A DNA stretch of 26,300 bases from an uncultured Eubacteriales bacterium (GTDB lineage: Bacteria; Bacillota; Clostridia; Oscillospirales; Oscillospiraceae), in contig UROL01000004.1 of assembly GCA_900549495.1 (NCBI GenBank), positions 1 to 26,300 on the forward strand. The letters are read 5' to 3'. The notes under the pieces are model-generated. The model had not been told where the DNA came from. It searched no databases and saw nothing but the letters and a program-made list of their open reading frames with translations. The position numbers were made by a program, and so were the translations under genes. Shown here in pieces: positions 14,618 through 22,942 of this stretch. How positions within the stretch are numbered: the stretch's first letter is position 1; each line of letters opens with the position of its first letter.

Positions 14618-17176
14618 TTACTTGTGATACAAAATGCGGATGGAGTTTAGCAGGCACAGCATGGATACGCCGGTGTCGGCGAAAACGGCAATCCACATGT
14701 TGGCGTAGCCCATCAGGCCCAGAATCATTACCACGGCCTTCACTGCCAGGGCGAAGTAGACATTCTGCCAGCTGATGCGGCGGGTGCGGCGGGCAATCCC
14801 AATGGCCTGGGGAATGGCCGACATGTCGGAGTTCATGAACACCACGTCGGCGGCCTCGATGGCGGCATCGGCACCGCTGCCCATGGCCGCACCCACGTCG
14901 GCACCGGCCAGCACCGGGGCGTCGTTGATGCCGTCGCCTACAAACATGACGCTGCCCTGCTGGGAGCGCACCTTTTGCAGCTCGGTGAGCTTGTTTTCAG
15001 GCAGCAGCCGGGCTCGAACCTCGTCGATGCCGGTTTCCTGGGCCACATGCCGGGCGTTGTCCTCGGCATCACCGGTGAGCATTACGGTGTGCAGCCCCTG
15101 GCTCTTTAGCTGACGGATGGCGGGGATGGCATCCTCCTTCAGGGTGTCGGCAATTACAATCTGGCCCAGAAGCGCACCGTCTCTGGCCATCAGCACCTGG
15201 GTGCCGAAGTCGGCGCCCCGGAAGCCCTCCAGGCAGATGCCGCTTTGCTCCAGCAGTCTGCGGTTGCCGCAGAGAATCCGGTGGCCTGCCAGCTCTGCCT
15301 GGATACCCTGACCGGCCAACTCGGTCAGGCGTTCGGGCTTGGGAATTTCCAAACCCGCCTGCCGGGCGGCGGTGACAATGCTTACAGCAATGGGGTGGGT
15401 GGAGAACTGCTCACACCCGGCAGCCAGGGAAAGCAGCTCCGCTTCGGTGGCCTGGGCATCTGCGGGGATGGCGGACTGCACCTGGAAATTTCCCTGGGTG
15501 ATGGTGCCGGTTTTGTCCATCACAACGGCCTTCACCTGGGCCAGGGCCTCAATGGCCACGCCCCCCTTGAAGAGAATGCCCTTCTTGGAGGCGGCACCGA
15601 TGCCGGAGAAGAAGGCCAGGGGCACGCTGAGCACCAGGGCACAGGGGCAGGAGATGACCAGGAAGGTCAGAGCGGTAAACACAGAGGCGGTGCCGGTCTG
15701 GCTGTAGAGCACGGAGTTCATACCGGCATATTTGACAGGGTCTACAAAGAAGTGCCAGCTGGGAATTACCAGGGGCAGCACCAGAGCTACTACCAGGGCT
15801 GCCAGCACCACGGCGGGGGTATACACCCGGGCGAAGCGGGTGATGAACTTGTCGATGGCGGGCTTACTGGCTGCCGCATTTTCCACGGAATTCAGAATCC
15901 GGGTGACCATGGATTCCTCCAGGGGCTTTTCCACCCGAATTTTCAGCTGCCCGGAGGTGTTGACACAGCCGGAGATTACGTCGCTGCCGGTACCCACCTT
16001 CACGGGGACGGGCTCGCCGGTGACGGCGGAGGTGTCAATCCGGCTCTCTCCCTCAATAATCACGCCGTCCAGGGGAATCCGGTCCCCGGGGCGTACCAGC
16101 AGAATGTCTCCCACCTTCGCATCCCCGGCGGGGATGACCGCCACCTGGTCCCCGGATACCAGGTTCACGGTTTCGGGGCGCAGGTCAACGGCGCGCATAA
16201 TCTGGCTGCGGCTCTTGGCCACGGCCCGGTCTTCAAAATACTCGCCGATGCGGTAGAACAGCATTACCCCCACCGCCTCCGGGTAGCTGCCAATGGCAAA
16301 GGCCCCCAGGGTGGCAATGGACATGAGGAAATTCTCGTCGAACACCTGCCCCTTGCAGATGTTTTTCAGGGCGCTCCATACCACCTCGCCCCCCAGAATC
16401 AGATAGGCGGGCACCAGGGCCAGCAGCTGCCACGACAGGAAGGCTCCCTTCATATGCAGCAGCTCCCCAATGGCGAAGAGGGCCGCACCCAGGAGAATGG
16501 ACAGAAGCTCCTTCCGGCCGTCCTCTTCGCCGCCTTTCTTCGCTTCCTCCTTGGGGACGATGGTGATGCCGTCCTCCATGGCGTCGATGGTCTGCTTCAC
16601 GGTGGGAATCAGGGCATCGGGGTCCTTGGCGGTCAGGCGCATCTGCCGGGTGGCAAAGGTGATGGTGCATTCCTCCACCCCGGCCAGGGCGTTGAGCCCG
16701 GCCTCAATCTTGGCGGCGCAATTGGCGCAGTCCAGCCCCTCCAGAAGGTAAATTTTGGTCACGGAGCCCTTGGCGCTCCGGGGGCTCAGGGTCACGCCGT
16801 CCTCTACGCTGTCCACGGTTTTCTGCATCTTCTCCAGCAGCCCCCGGTGGCTCTTGGCGCTGACCCGGAGCTGACAGGCGGCAAAGGCAATGGAGGCATC
16901 CTCAATTTCCGGCATGGCATTGAGCTTTGCCTCAATTTTGGCGGCGCAGTTGGCACAGTCCAGCCCCTCTATCCGATACACCCTGGTTTCGGCATTTTCC
17001 CGGTGGGAATGGTGCTCGTGCTCATGTTCATGCTCATGTTCGTGTCCATGGCAGCAGTCGCCATGGTGATGGTGGTGCTCGTGGCCGCAGCCGCAGGGTT
17101 CTTCCTGGGGATGCGAATGGTCATGGCCGCAGCAGCATTGGCTTTCCTGGTCGTGCAGGTGCTTTTCCTGGGACAT
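14618..17176 (-). CDS. P1B-type heavy-metal ATPase (Zn/Cd/Pb class)
   Basis: Membrane pump expelling soft divalent metals at the cost of ATP. From the chosen start it has 852 residues: a His/Cys-rich N-terminus (about 1-60), two metal-binding HMA domains each with LDCANCAAKIEA (Cys 74/77 and 150/153), and the transmembrane core with SCPCAL (510-512). The actuator TGEP is near 386, the phosphorylation site DKTGT at D554, the HP pair at 594-595 and the hinge GDGINDAP at 747-754. The last helix has the DTGVSMLCLLN pattern, typical of the ZntA/CadA class rather than copper pumps. Two ATGs (17179, 17176) and one at 17194 are possible; GGAAGG lies six bases before 17176. A TetR gene is divergent. 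Confidence 0.95.
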   Translation of the reverse strand: MSQEKHLHDQESQCCCGHDHSHPQEEPCGCGHEHHHHHGDCCHGHEHEHEHEHEHHSHRENAETRVYRIEGLDCANCAAKIEAKLNAMPEIEDASIAFAACQLRVSAKSHRGLLEKMQKTVDSVEDGVTLSPRSAKGSVTKIYLLEGLDCANCAAKIEAGLNALAGVEECTITFATRQMRLTAKDPDALIPTVKQTIDAMEDGITIVPKEEAKKGGEEDGRKELLSILLGAALFAIGELLHMKGAFLSWQLLALVPAYLILGGEVVWSALKNICKGQVFDENFLMSIATLGAFAIGSYPEAVGVMLFYRIGEYFEDRAVAKSRSQIMRAVDLRPETVNLVSGDQVAVIPAGDAKVGDILLVRPGDRIPLDGVIIEGESRIDTSAVTGEPVPVKVGTGSDVISGCVNTSGQLKIRVEKPLEESMVTRILNSVENAAASKPAIDKFITRFARVYTPAVVLAALVVALVLPLVIPSWHFFVDPVKYAGMNSVLYSQTGTASVFTALTFLVISCPCALVLSVPLAFFSGIGAASKKGILFKGGVAIEALAQVKAVVMDKTGTITQGNFQVQSAIPADAQATEAELLSLAAGCEQFSTHPIAVSIVTAARQAGLEIPKPERLTELAGQGIQAELAGHRILCGNRRLLEQSGICLEGFRGADFGTQVLMARDGALLGQIVIADTLKEDAIPAIRQLKSQGLHTVMLTGDAEDNARHVAQETGIDEVRARLLPENKLTELQKVRSQQGSVMFVGDGINDAPVLAGADVGAAMGSGADAAIEAADVVFMNSDMSAIPQAIGIARRTRRISWQNVYFALAVKAVVMILGLMGYANMWIAVFADTGVSMLCLLNSIRILYHK
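17015..17044 (-). repeat. His-Glu hexanucleotide repeat in the metal ATPase gene
   Basis: Five tandem 6-base units (CAT/CAC followed by GAG/GAA) encode alternating His-Glu, within a 60-residue N-terminus unusually rich in His and Cys. It probably buffers or delivers metal ions and could vary in length by slippage. Confidence 0.85.
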
Positions 17177-17212
17177 CATTACCCTTCCTTTCATCGGCGC
17201 GGAAAATTCTGT

Positions 17213-17241
17213 TTGACAATGGGAGAATCTTAAAATACAAT
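17213..17241 (+). promoter_or_regulatory. Promoter reading towards the TetR operon
   Basis: TTGACA (17213-17218), a 17-base spacer and TACAAT (17236-17241), close to consensus. The transcript would begin near 17248, just before the palindrome at 17254, and have a leader of about 115 bases. Confidence 0.7.
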
Positions 17242-17253
17242 ATATCCGTTACC

Positions 17254-17266
17254 GAACACTTTGTTC
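17254..17266. promoter_or_regulatory. Candidate TetR operator (GAACA-CTT-TGTTC)
   Basis: A perfect 5-bp inverted repeat with a 3-base centre lies between the predicted start points of the two opposing promoters (near 17248 and 17267), so one bound dimer could control both the TetR operon and the metal ATPase gene. Confidence 0.55.
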
Positions 17267-17273
17267 TGTAAGC

Positions 17274-17301
17274 ATTATAAAAGAAATCCGGGAAAAAACA
17301 A
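17274..17301 (-). promoter_or_regulatory. Promoter of the metal ATPase gene
   Basis: On the - strand TTGTTT (17296-17301), a 16-base spacer and TATAAT (17274-17279). Transcription would start near 17267, at the edge of the operator-like palindrome, with a leader of about 90 bases. Confidence 0.65.
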
Positions 17302-17320
17302 GAATCAAATTTTCCCGGAT
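17286..17320. repeat. Inverted repeat in the tetR leader
   Basis: ATCCGGGAAAA (17286-17296) pairs perfectly with 17310-17320 around a 13-base loop. In the tetR transcript it ends in TTTTCCCGGAT without a following T run, so it is a structured leader or second operator rather than a terminator. Confidence 0.6.
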
Positions 17321-17352
17321 GTACAATACAGAACAAAAATCCAATTTTGTAC
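17321..17352. repeat. GTACAA/TTGTAC inverted repeat before tetR
   Basis: GTACAA (17321-17326) and TTGTAC (17347-17352) flank a 20-base centre immediately upstream of the tetR ribosome-binding site (AGGAG at 17353-17357). Possible operator or chance pairing. Confidence 0.4.
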
Positions 17353-17364
17353 AGGAGAACGCCT

Positions 17365-17946
17365 ATGGACAGACGCCAGCAAAAAACCCGCACCGCCATA
17401 TACCGGGCCTTTACCACGCTGCTGGACCGGCAGAACTTCCACTCCATCACCGTGCAGGACATCATTGACGAGGCCAACATCGGAAGAAGCACCTTCTACG
17501 CCCATTTTGAAACCAAAGAGGAACTGGTGAAATCCCTGTGCCGGGAGCTGTTTGCCCATATCATCGGCACTGCCATGGATAAGCAGGATACCCACGGCCT
17601 GTATACCTGCACCAACGCCCCCCACTCGGTAATCTGCCACATTTTGCAGCATTTGCAGGAGAACGACAACAACATCCTCACCCTGCTCTCCTGCGACAGC
17701 GGCCCAATCTTTATGAGCTATTTCAAGTCCGGTATGGAGGAGCTGGTGCGCTCCCAGCTGCTGGGGGATACCGCCTGTGCCGACGTGCCCCGGGAATTCC
17801 TGATTAACCACATTGCGGGCAGCTTTGTGGAGATGGTGCAGTGGTGGCTGGACGGCGGCCGGAAGCAGACCCCCCAGACCCTGGACAGCTATTTCCGCAG
17901 GGTCACAGAGCCCCTGCTCTGCGCCGGAAGGGGTGGGGACGTATGA
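17365..17946 (+). CDS. TetR/AcrR-family transcriptional regulator
   Basis: This 193-residue regulator has an N-terminal TetR helix-turn-helix (about 8-60) with ITVQDIIDEANIGRSTFYAHFETKEEL and a divergent C-terminal ligand domain containing a membrane-anchor-like region with FVEMVQWWLDGG, a pattern of TetR proteins carrying a C-terminal TetR_C_7/C_33-type domain. ATG 17365 was chosen because AGGAG lies seven bases before it; an upstream start at 17347 has no site. Its end overlaps the following kinase gene by four bases (ATGA), so it heads a six-gene operon. It likely represses its own operon and perhaps the divergent metal ATPase; the inducer is unknown. Confidence 0.92.
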   Translation: MDRRQQKTRTAIYRAFTTLLDRQNFHSITVQDIIDEANIGRSTFYAHFETKEELVKSLCRELFAHIIGTAMDKQDTHGLYTCTNAPHSVICHILQHLQENDNNILTLLSCDSGPIFMSYFKSGMEELVRSQLLGDTACADVPREFLINHIAGSFVEMVQWWLDGGRKQTPQTLDSYFRRVTEPLLCAGRGGDV

Positions 17947-18704
17947 ATGTGCTGATTCTTGGGGACTTTGTGGGCTGCGGCGACGTGGCCATGTCCGTCT
18001 CCCGGGCGGTGCTGACCCGGATGGGGCATCGGGCCCTGTGCCTGCCCACGGCGCTGATTTCCAACACCTGGAACCTGGGCACCCCGGCCGTGACGGTTAC
18101 CACGGAGTATATCTGCCAGGCGCTGGAAAGCTGGGAGAAAAACGGCATATCCGTGGATGCAGTGCTGCTGGGGTATCTGGCCGATGCCCGGCAGGCGGAA
18201 TGGATTGCCCGGCGCTGCGCCCGGTGGCACGGCCAGGGGGCAACGGTGTTCCTGGACCCGATTTTCGCCGACAACGGCAAGCTCTATACCGGTATTACCC
18301 CTCAGCGGCTGGATTTTCTCCGGGAGCTGCTGAAATCCGTGGACTATGTGCTTCCCAACGCCACCGAGGCCTGCTTCCTCACCGGAAATCAGGACCCGGC
18401 CCAGGCGGCCCGGGCATTGGTGGAGCTGGGGGCGGGAGCCGCCGTGGTTACCGGGGTGGGGGAGCGCTCTGTGTTACTGGCCCGGAAGGAGGGACTTCGG
18501 GAGATTCCCTATACCCCAATCCCCGGCCAGTATTCCGGCGCCGGGGATGCCTTCACCGCCCTGTTTGCAGGCTCCGTGCTGCTGGGGCGGTCCCCGGAGG
18601 ACAGTGCCGAATACGCCGCCGAAAGGGTGGGGGACTGGATTCGGCGCTACCGGTGCGCCCCGGACAGCTTCACCGGCCTGCCGGTGGAGCGGCTGTGGGA
18701 CTGA
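17943..18704 (+). CDS. Pyridoxal/pyridoxine kinase-like protein (PdxK/PfkB fold)
   Basis: This 253-residue protein looks like a B6-vitamer kinase, which phosphorylates pyridoxal or pyridoxine with ATP in the salvage pathway to pyridoxal phosphate. Family blocks are LCLPTALISN (32-41), VFLDPIFADNGKLY (102-115), VLPNATEACFLTG (136-148) and the anion-hole motif SGAGDAF (198-204) with D202 as predicted base. The N-terminal GDFVGCGDVAMSV replaces the usual NDLSG-type substrate loop, so another substrate (for example hydroxymethylpyrimidine or a sugar) is possible. It overlaps tetR by four bases, is followed 15 bases later by a solute-binding lipoprotein, and is probably transcribed with both. Confidence 0.85.
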   Translation: MNVLILGDFVGCGDVAMSVSRAVLTRMGHRALCLPTALISNTWNLGTPAVTVTTEYICQALESWEKNGISVDAVLLGYLADARQAEWIARRCARWHGQGATVFLDPIFADNGKLYTGITPQRLDFLRELLKSVDYVLPNATEACFLTGNQDPAQAARALVELGAGAAVVTGVGERSVLLARKEGLREIPYTPIPGQYSGAGDAFTALFAGSVLLGRSPEDSAEYAAERVGDWIRRYRCAPDSFTGLPVERLWD

Positions 18705-18719
18705 GGAAGGAGCACTGCC

Positions 18720-19721
18720 ATGAGAAAGAGAATCCTTCCTTTGCTGATACTGGCCCTGCTCCTCACCGGCTGCGGAAGCCAGGGAGCCAGGCAGAGCCTG
18801 ATTCCGGAGGAAAACCGGCTGGTGGTGTACACCTCCCATAAGGAGGAGGTATACCAGCCCATTATCCGGGAGTTTGAGGAGCGCACCGGAATCTGGGTGG
18901 AGCTGGTGACCGGGGGCAGCAATGAGCTGCTGGACCGCCTGGAGCAGGAGCAGGAAGCCCCCCGGGCGGACGTGATGTTCGGCGGGGGCGTGGAGAGCCT
19001 GGAAAGCTGCCGGGAGCTCTTCGAGCCTGTACGCTGCACGGATTACCGGCGGATTCCCGCCTCGCTGCGGGATGCCCAGGATGCCTGGGTGCCCTTTTCC
19101 GCCCTGCCGGTGGTGCTGATTTACAATACAAAGCTGGTGGATCCTGCCGGGCTCACCGGCTGGGAGGACCTGACCGGCCCTAAATTCCGGGGGGAGATTG
19201 CCTTTGCCGACCCCACAAAATCCGCCTCCTCCTTTACGGCGGTGGCCACGGTGCTCCAGGCCTGCGGCGAGGAAACGGCACTGGCGCTGGCCCGGAATCT
19301 GGCGGGGGAGCAGCTGGATTCCTCCGGCCAGGTGCTGACCCAGGTGGCGGGGGGAGAAAAGCTGGTGGGCATAACCCTGGAAGAGACGGCCCTGCAGCGC
19401 ATTGCCGCCGGAGACAATCTGGCCCTGGTCTACCCCCGGGAGGGCACCAGCTGTGTCCCCGACGGCACCGCTGTGCTGAAAAATGCCCCCCACCGGGACA
19501 ACGCCCTGGAATTTCTGGACTTCACCCTGAGCCGGGCGGTGCAGGAGATGCTGGGCAGCCGGTTCTACCGCCGCAGTGTCCGGGAGGATGTGGGGGATTC
19601 CGACACCCTGCCCGGCCTTGACCGGCTGAAGCTGACGGATTACGATACCCTGTGGGCCTCCCGGAACCGGGGGGACATTCTGCAAAAATGGGCAGAGGCC
19701 GTGAAGGAGGGGACAGCATGA
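18720..19721 (+). CDS. Solute-binding lipoprotein, probable sensory partner of the following kinase
   Basis: This 333-residue lipoprotein has a short signal peptide with lipobox LLTGC (Cys18) and a periplasmic-binding fold of the class that includes iron- and phosphosugar-binding proteins (AfuA/FbpA-like). Visible blocks are RLVVYTSHKEEVYQPIIREF, a YNTKLV segment, FADPTKSASSF and the C-terminal TLSRAVQEMLGSRFYRR. It lacks an obvious pair of iron-ligand tyrosines, so iron is not assured. No ABC permease or ATPase gene is near. The stop overlaps the kinase start by four bases, the arrangement of three-component sensors such as HptA-HptS-HptR, in which the lipoprotein presents a ligand to the kinase. 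A hexose phosphate or other phosphorylated metabolite is a reasonable guess only. Confidence 0.88.
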   Translation: MRKRILPLLILALLLTGCGSQGARQSLIPEENRLVVYTSHKEEVYQPIIREFEERTGIWVELVTGGSNELLDRLEQEQEAPRADVMFGGGVESLESCRELFEPVRCTDYRRIPASLRDAQDAWVPFSALPVVLIYNTKLVDPAGLTGWEDLTGPKFRGEIAFADPTKSASSFTAVATVLQACGEETALALARNLAGEQLDSSGQVLTQVAGGEKLVGITLEETALQRIAAGDNLALVYPREGTSCVPDGTAVLKNAPHRDNALEFLDFTLSRAVQEMLGSRFYRRSVREDVGDSDTLPGLDRLKLTDYDTLWASRNRGDILQKWAEAVKEGTA

Positions 19722-21415
19722 AATTCCGGAACCACTCCTTTCGCAAGCGGCTGTTTGCCGCCATGCTGCTGTCATCGCTGCTGCCGCTGCTGATTTGCAC
19801 GGCACTGATGGTGCAGATTACCCGGCTGCGGATGCAAAACAAGGCCCGGGAGGATCTGGCCGGCCAGTCCGCCGGACTGTGCCAGAGCCTGGATACCCTC
19901 CGGGATGCGGTGGTGCATTCCGCCGCCCGGCTGACGGACAGCGAAACCGCCATCCACGCCCTGGGCTCCGGCGTTGGCAGCCGACTGCAAATCAACAGTC
20001 TGCTGTTTGATGCCACGGACAGTTGGCGGAATCTGGCGGTGTTTGACCTGTACGACAGCGCCGGGGTCTGCCGCTACTCCACCCGGGGCACCGTGTCCCA
20101 GAATCTGCCCACGGACTGGGGGGTGCTGTATGGTGCGGCCCAGGCCGGGGGAGAGCCGGTGTACTACGCCACGGAGAATCCGGCGGATACCGCCTCGGCC
20201 CTGCTTCTGGCGGGGGTGCAGCTCCGGGCGGAGGACGGCTGCACCGGCTACCTGGTGATGCGGCTGTATGCCGCCGGATTCCATGTGCTGCTGGACGGCA
20301 AATACGTGCAAAGCGACGTGCTGGTGCTGAATAAATTTTTCCGCCCGGTCTATGGCTCCCAGACCAATCTGACCCAGGCTCTGGCCCCCCGGCTTCGCAA
20401 GGCCATGCTCCGGGGGGAGCTGCCGGAGGACGGAAACTACGTCTATTACATTGCCAATCATCCGGCTACCGGGCTGAATCTGGTGCTGCGGCAGCCCCAG
20501 ATGTTCACCGCCCGGACGGTCTGGCTGCTGTATACCGCAGGGATTCTGTGCGTGCTGGCCTGTGTCTGCGTGTCTGCCCTGGTGAGCCTGCCCCTGAGCC
20601 GCCAGATTGCGGCCCCCTTGGAAAAGCTGATGGGGGCCTTCGACCGGGTGCAGCAGGACAAGCTGGAAACCCAGATTCCCGTGGACAGGCAGGACGAATT
20701 CGGCCAGCTGGCAGAGCGGTTCAATCAAATGGTTCATGCCCTTAGCGTCAACCGGCAGGAGCTGATTACCAACCAGCAGGAGCTGAACCAGGCGCAAATC
20801 CGGATGCTGCAAGCCCAGCTGAATCCCCATTTCCTGTGCAACACCCTGGATACCATGAAATGGATCAGCAAAATCAACAAGGTGCCCCAGGTGGCTATGA
20901 TGGCCACCAATCTGGCGGATATTCTCCGCTTTTGCATCTCTGCCGATGAGTTTGTGCCCTTGTACCGGGAGCTGGAAATTCTGGAGCGCTACATTGAAAT
21001 TCAGAAAATCCGCCTGTCCGATGACTTCAGCTTCCGCCAGTGCATTCCGGAGGAGCTATATGACTGCCTGGTGCCCAAGATGATTTTGCAGCCCATTGTG
21101 GAAAATGCCATCCTCCACGGCATCGACGGAATTTCCGGCAGCACCATCGAAATCCGGGCCTGGGAGGAAGGGGGCAGCCTGAAAATCACCATCACGGACA
21201 ATGGCCGGGGCTTCCCAGAGGATATGCTGGGCCAGCCCTACCGCCGGGATGGGGGGCTTGCAAAAGGCCACCTGGGACTATATAATGTGGACATGATTTT
21301 ACGCAGGAATTTTGGAGAAGGCTGCGGCCTCTGGCTCAGCCCGGGGGAAGGCGGCGTGGGGGCCAGAGTGACGGCCACACTGCCCATCCGATTGGAGGAA
21401 GAAACAGAATGCTGA
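19718..21415 (+). CDS. YesM/LytS-type sensor histidine kinase (HptS-like)
   Basis: This 565-residue membrane kinase has helices at about 12-34 and 268-293 flanking an extracytoplasmic sensor of about 235 residues, then a HAMP linker (about 293-345), a short coiled coil, and the His_kinase domain with QLNPHFLCNTLDTMKWIS (H371). The ATPase domain has ILQPIVENAILHGID (N462) and DNGRGFP (494-500). The start ATG at 19718 was chosen over one 66 bases upstream because AAGGAGGGG precedes it and it overlaps the lipoprotein stop. It also overlaps the response regulator start by seven bases. It most likely reads the state of the neighbouring lipoprotein and phosphorylates the AraC-type regulator. Confidence 0.94.
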   Translation: MKFRNHSFRKRLFAAMLLSSLLPLLICTALMVQITRLRMQNKAREDLAGQSAGLCQSLDTLRDAVVHSAARLTDSETAIHALGSGVGSRLQINSLLFDATDSWRNLAVFDLYDSAGVCRYSTRGTVSQNLPTDWGVLYGAAQAGGEPVYYATENPADTASALLLAGVQLRAEDGCTGYLVMRLYAAGFHVLLDGKYVQSDVLVLNKFFRPVYGSQTNLTQALAPRLRKAMLRGELPEDGNYVYYIANHPATGLNLVLRQPQMFTARTVWLLYTAGILCVLACVCVSALVSLPLSRQIAAPLEKLMGAFDRVQQDKLETQIPVDRQDEFGQLAERFNQMVHALSVNRQELITNQQELNQAQIRMLQAQLNPHFLCNTLDTMKWISKINKVPQVAMMATNLADILRFCISADEFVPLYRELEILERYIEIQKIRLSDDFSFRQCIPEELYDCLVPKMILQPIVENAILHGIDGISGSTIEIRAWEEGGSLKITITDNGRGFPEDMLGQPYRRDGGLAKGHLGLYNVDMILRRNFGEGCGLWLSPGEGGVGARVTATLPIRLEEETEC

Positions 21416-22152
21416 AAGTGCTGATAGTAGAGGACGAGGAGATGATCCGCAAGGGCATTGTGCTGACGGTGGATTGGGCCGCACTGGATTGCATGGTGGT
21501 GGGGGAAGCCGCCAACGGCGTCCAGGGCCTGGAGGCTGCCCGGCGGCTGGAGCCCAGCCTGATTATCACCGATTTGAAAATGCCCCAAATGGACGGCATC
21601 GAAATGCTGAAGGCTCTGCGGGCCCAGGGATGCACCGCCTATGTAATTATCCTGACGGCCTATGACAATTTCAGCTATGTGCAAAGCGCCCTGCGGCTGG
21701 GGGCGGTGGACTATCTGCTCAAGCCCTTCCACGATGGGGATTTGGAAAACGCCATCACCCGCATACAGCAGCGGATGAAGCCGGAGGCCACCGAGACTGC
21801 TCCCCTGGGCATTGTCCGCAAGGGGGACAAGAGCAAATATGTCCAGGAGGCCATGGACTACATCAGCGCCCACTATAACGACCCGGACATCAGCGTGGGC
21901 ACCGTGGCCCAGAGCCTGAACATCAGCGAGGGCTATCTCAGCCACACCTTCAAGAAGGAGACGGACTACACCCTGCTCAATTACCTGACCCGCTACCGCA
22001 TCCACAAGGCCATGGAGCTGCTGAAGGACTGCCGGGTGAAGGTCTACGAGGTGGCGGAGCAGGTGGGCTACCGGGACATTGCCTATTTTTCCGCTACCTT
22101 TAAGAAATATGCCGGTATTTCTCCCTCGGAATACCAGCTTTCCAGCCGATAA
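21409..22152 (+). CDS. AraC-type response regulator (YesN/HptR-like)
   Basis: This 247-residue regulator has a receiver domain (1-120) with phospho-acceptor D55 in IITDLKMPQMDG, T83 and K105, and a C-terminal AraC helix-turn-helix pair (about 148-245) including SVGTVAQSLNISEGYLSHTFK and VAEQVGYRDIAYFSATFKKYAG. Most YesN-type proteins are about twice as long because of a middle domain; this compact form is like HptR, the hexose-phosphate regulator. It overlaps the kinase gene and has GGAGG upstream. Its targets could include its own operon, but the transporter or enzyme it controls is not in the window unless it is the downstream HAD gene. Confidence 0.94.
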   Translation: MLKVLIVEDEEMIRKGIVLTVDWAALDCMVVGEAANGVQGLEAARRLEPSLIITDLKMPQMDGIEMLKALRAQGCTAYVIILTAYDNFSYVQSALRLGAVDYLLKPFHDGDLENAITRIQQRMKPEATETAPLGIVRKGDKSKYVQEAMDYISAHYNDPDISVGTVAQSLNISEGYLSHTFKKETDYTLLNYLTRYRIHKAMELLKDCRVKVYEVAEQVGYRDIAYFSATFKKYAGISPSEYQLSSR

Positions 22153-22164
22153 GGAGAGAGAAGC

Positions 22165-22935
22165 ATGATTAAATTGATTGCCTCGGATATCGACGGCACC
22201 CTGCTGCAAAACGGCGAAACCCAAATCAGCCCCCGGTTTTTTCGGGAGGCCGGGCAGCTGATGGAGCGGGGCATCGCCCTCTGCGCCGCCAGCGGGCGGC
22301 AGTATAAGAGCCTGCGGGGGCTCTTCGCCCCCATTGCCGAGGGCATGTACTTCGTCTGCGAAAATGGCGCAGTGGTCTACGGCCCCGGGGAGCCCCCGGA
22401 GCTGCTCTCCAAAACCGTCATCGACCGGGAGCTGTCTTTGGCGCTGTGCCGGGATATTCTGCAAATTCCCGGCTGTGAGCTTTTGATTTCCGGTGCCAAT
22501 ATGAGCTACCTCTGCCCGAAAACCCGGGAATACTTGGATCATATCCGATATTTTGTGGGGAACAATGTGACGGTGCTGGACACCCCGGAGGATATGCCGG
22601 AGGAATTTGTGAAGATTTCCGGCTATTACATCCCCGGGGCAGAGGTGCTGGCCCCTATGCTGGAGCCAAAGTGGAGGGAAAAATTGCAGGTTGCCATTGC
22701 GGGCAAGTGCTGGCTGGATTTCACTCTGGCAGATAAGGCCACCGGCATCCGGGCGCTGTACCGTCGCCTGGGGATCACCCCGGAGCAGACCATTGCCTTT
22801 GGAGACAATTTCAACGACATCCCTATGCTGGATGCCGTGGGCCACCCCTATCTGATGCGCTCTGCCGCCCCGGCCCTGGGCAGCCGGTATCCCACCCAAT
22901 GCAGCCGCCCGGAGGATGTGCTGGAAACGCTGTAA
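22165..22935 (+). CDS. HAD-superfamily Cof-type phosphatase
   Basis: This 256-residue phosphatase belongs to the Cof/YbjI class (type IIB cap). Motif I is SDIDGT with D8 as nucleophile and D10 as acid/base, motif II is ASGR around Ser43, motif III includes Lys191, and motif IV is FGDNFNDIPM with D214 and D218. Such enzymes dephosphorylate sugar phosphates, flavin mononucleotide or pyridoxal phosphate. It starts 12 bases after the regulator stop with AAGGAGAGAG, so it is very likely the last gene of the operon. Its position fits removal of phosphate from whatever the lipoprotein senses or the upstream kinase makes; that is inference. Confidence 0.92.
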   Translation: MIKLIASDIDGTLLQNGETQISPRFFREAGQLMERGIALCAASGRQYKSLRGLFAPIAEGMYFVCENGAVVYGPGEPPELLSKTVIDRELSLALCRDILQIPGCELLISGANMSYLCPKTREYLDHIRYFVGNNVTVLDTPEDMPEEFVKISGYYIPGAEVLAPMLEPKWREKLQVAIAGKCWLDFTLADKATGIRALYRRLGITPEQTIAFGDNFNDIPMLDAVGHPYLMRSAAPALGSRYPTQCSRPEDVLETL

Positions 22936-22942
22936 GACCAAA

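Larger units (their letters stand above)
17260..17337. repeat. Long-range inverted repeat in the TetR/ATPase control region
   Basis: TTTGTTCTGTA (17260-17270) reappears as its exact complement TACAGAACAAA at 17327-17337. The first arm overlaps the operator-like palindrome; the second lies just upstream of the tetR ribosome-binding site. Confidence 0.7.

Noticed and set aside
15245..17233. 662-residue + strand open frame opposite the metal ATPase
   Set aside because: It mirrors the ATPase reading frame and has no recognisable domain; the opposite strand carries all conserved P-type ATPase motifs.
18720..19721. Component of an iron ABC transporter
   Set aside because: No permease or ATPase gene is adjacent, and translational coupling to a histidine kinase points to a sensory role.
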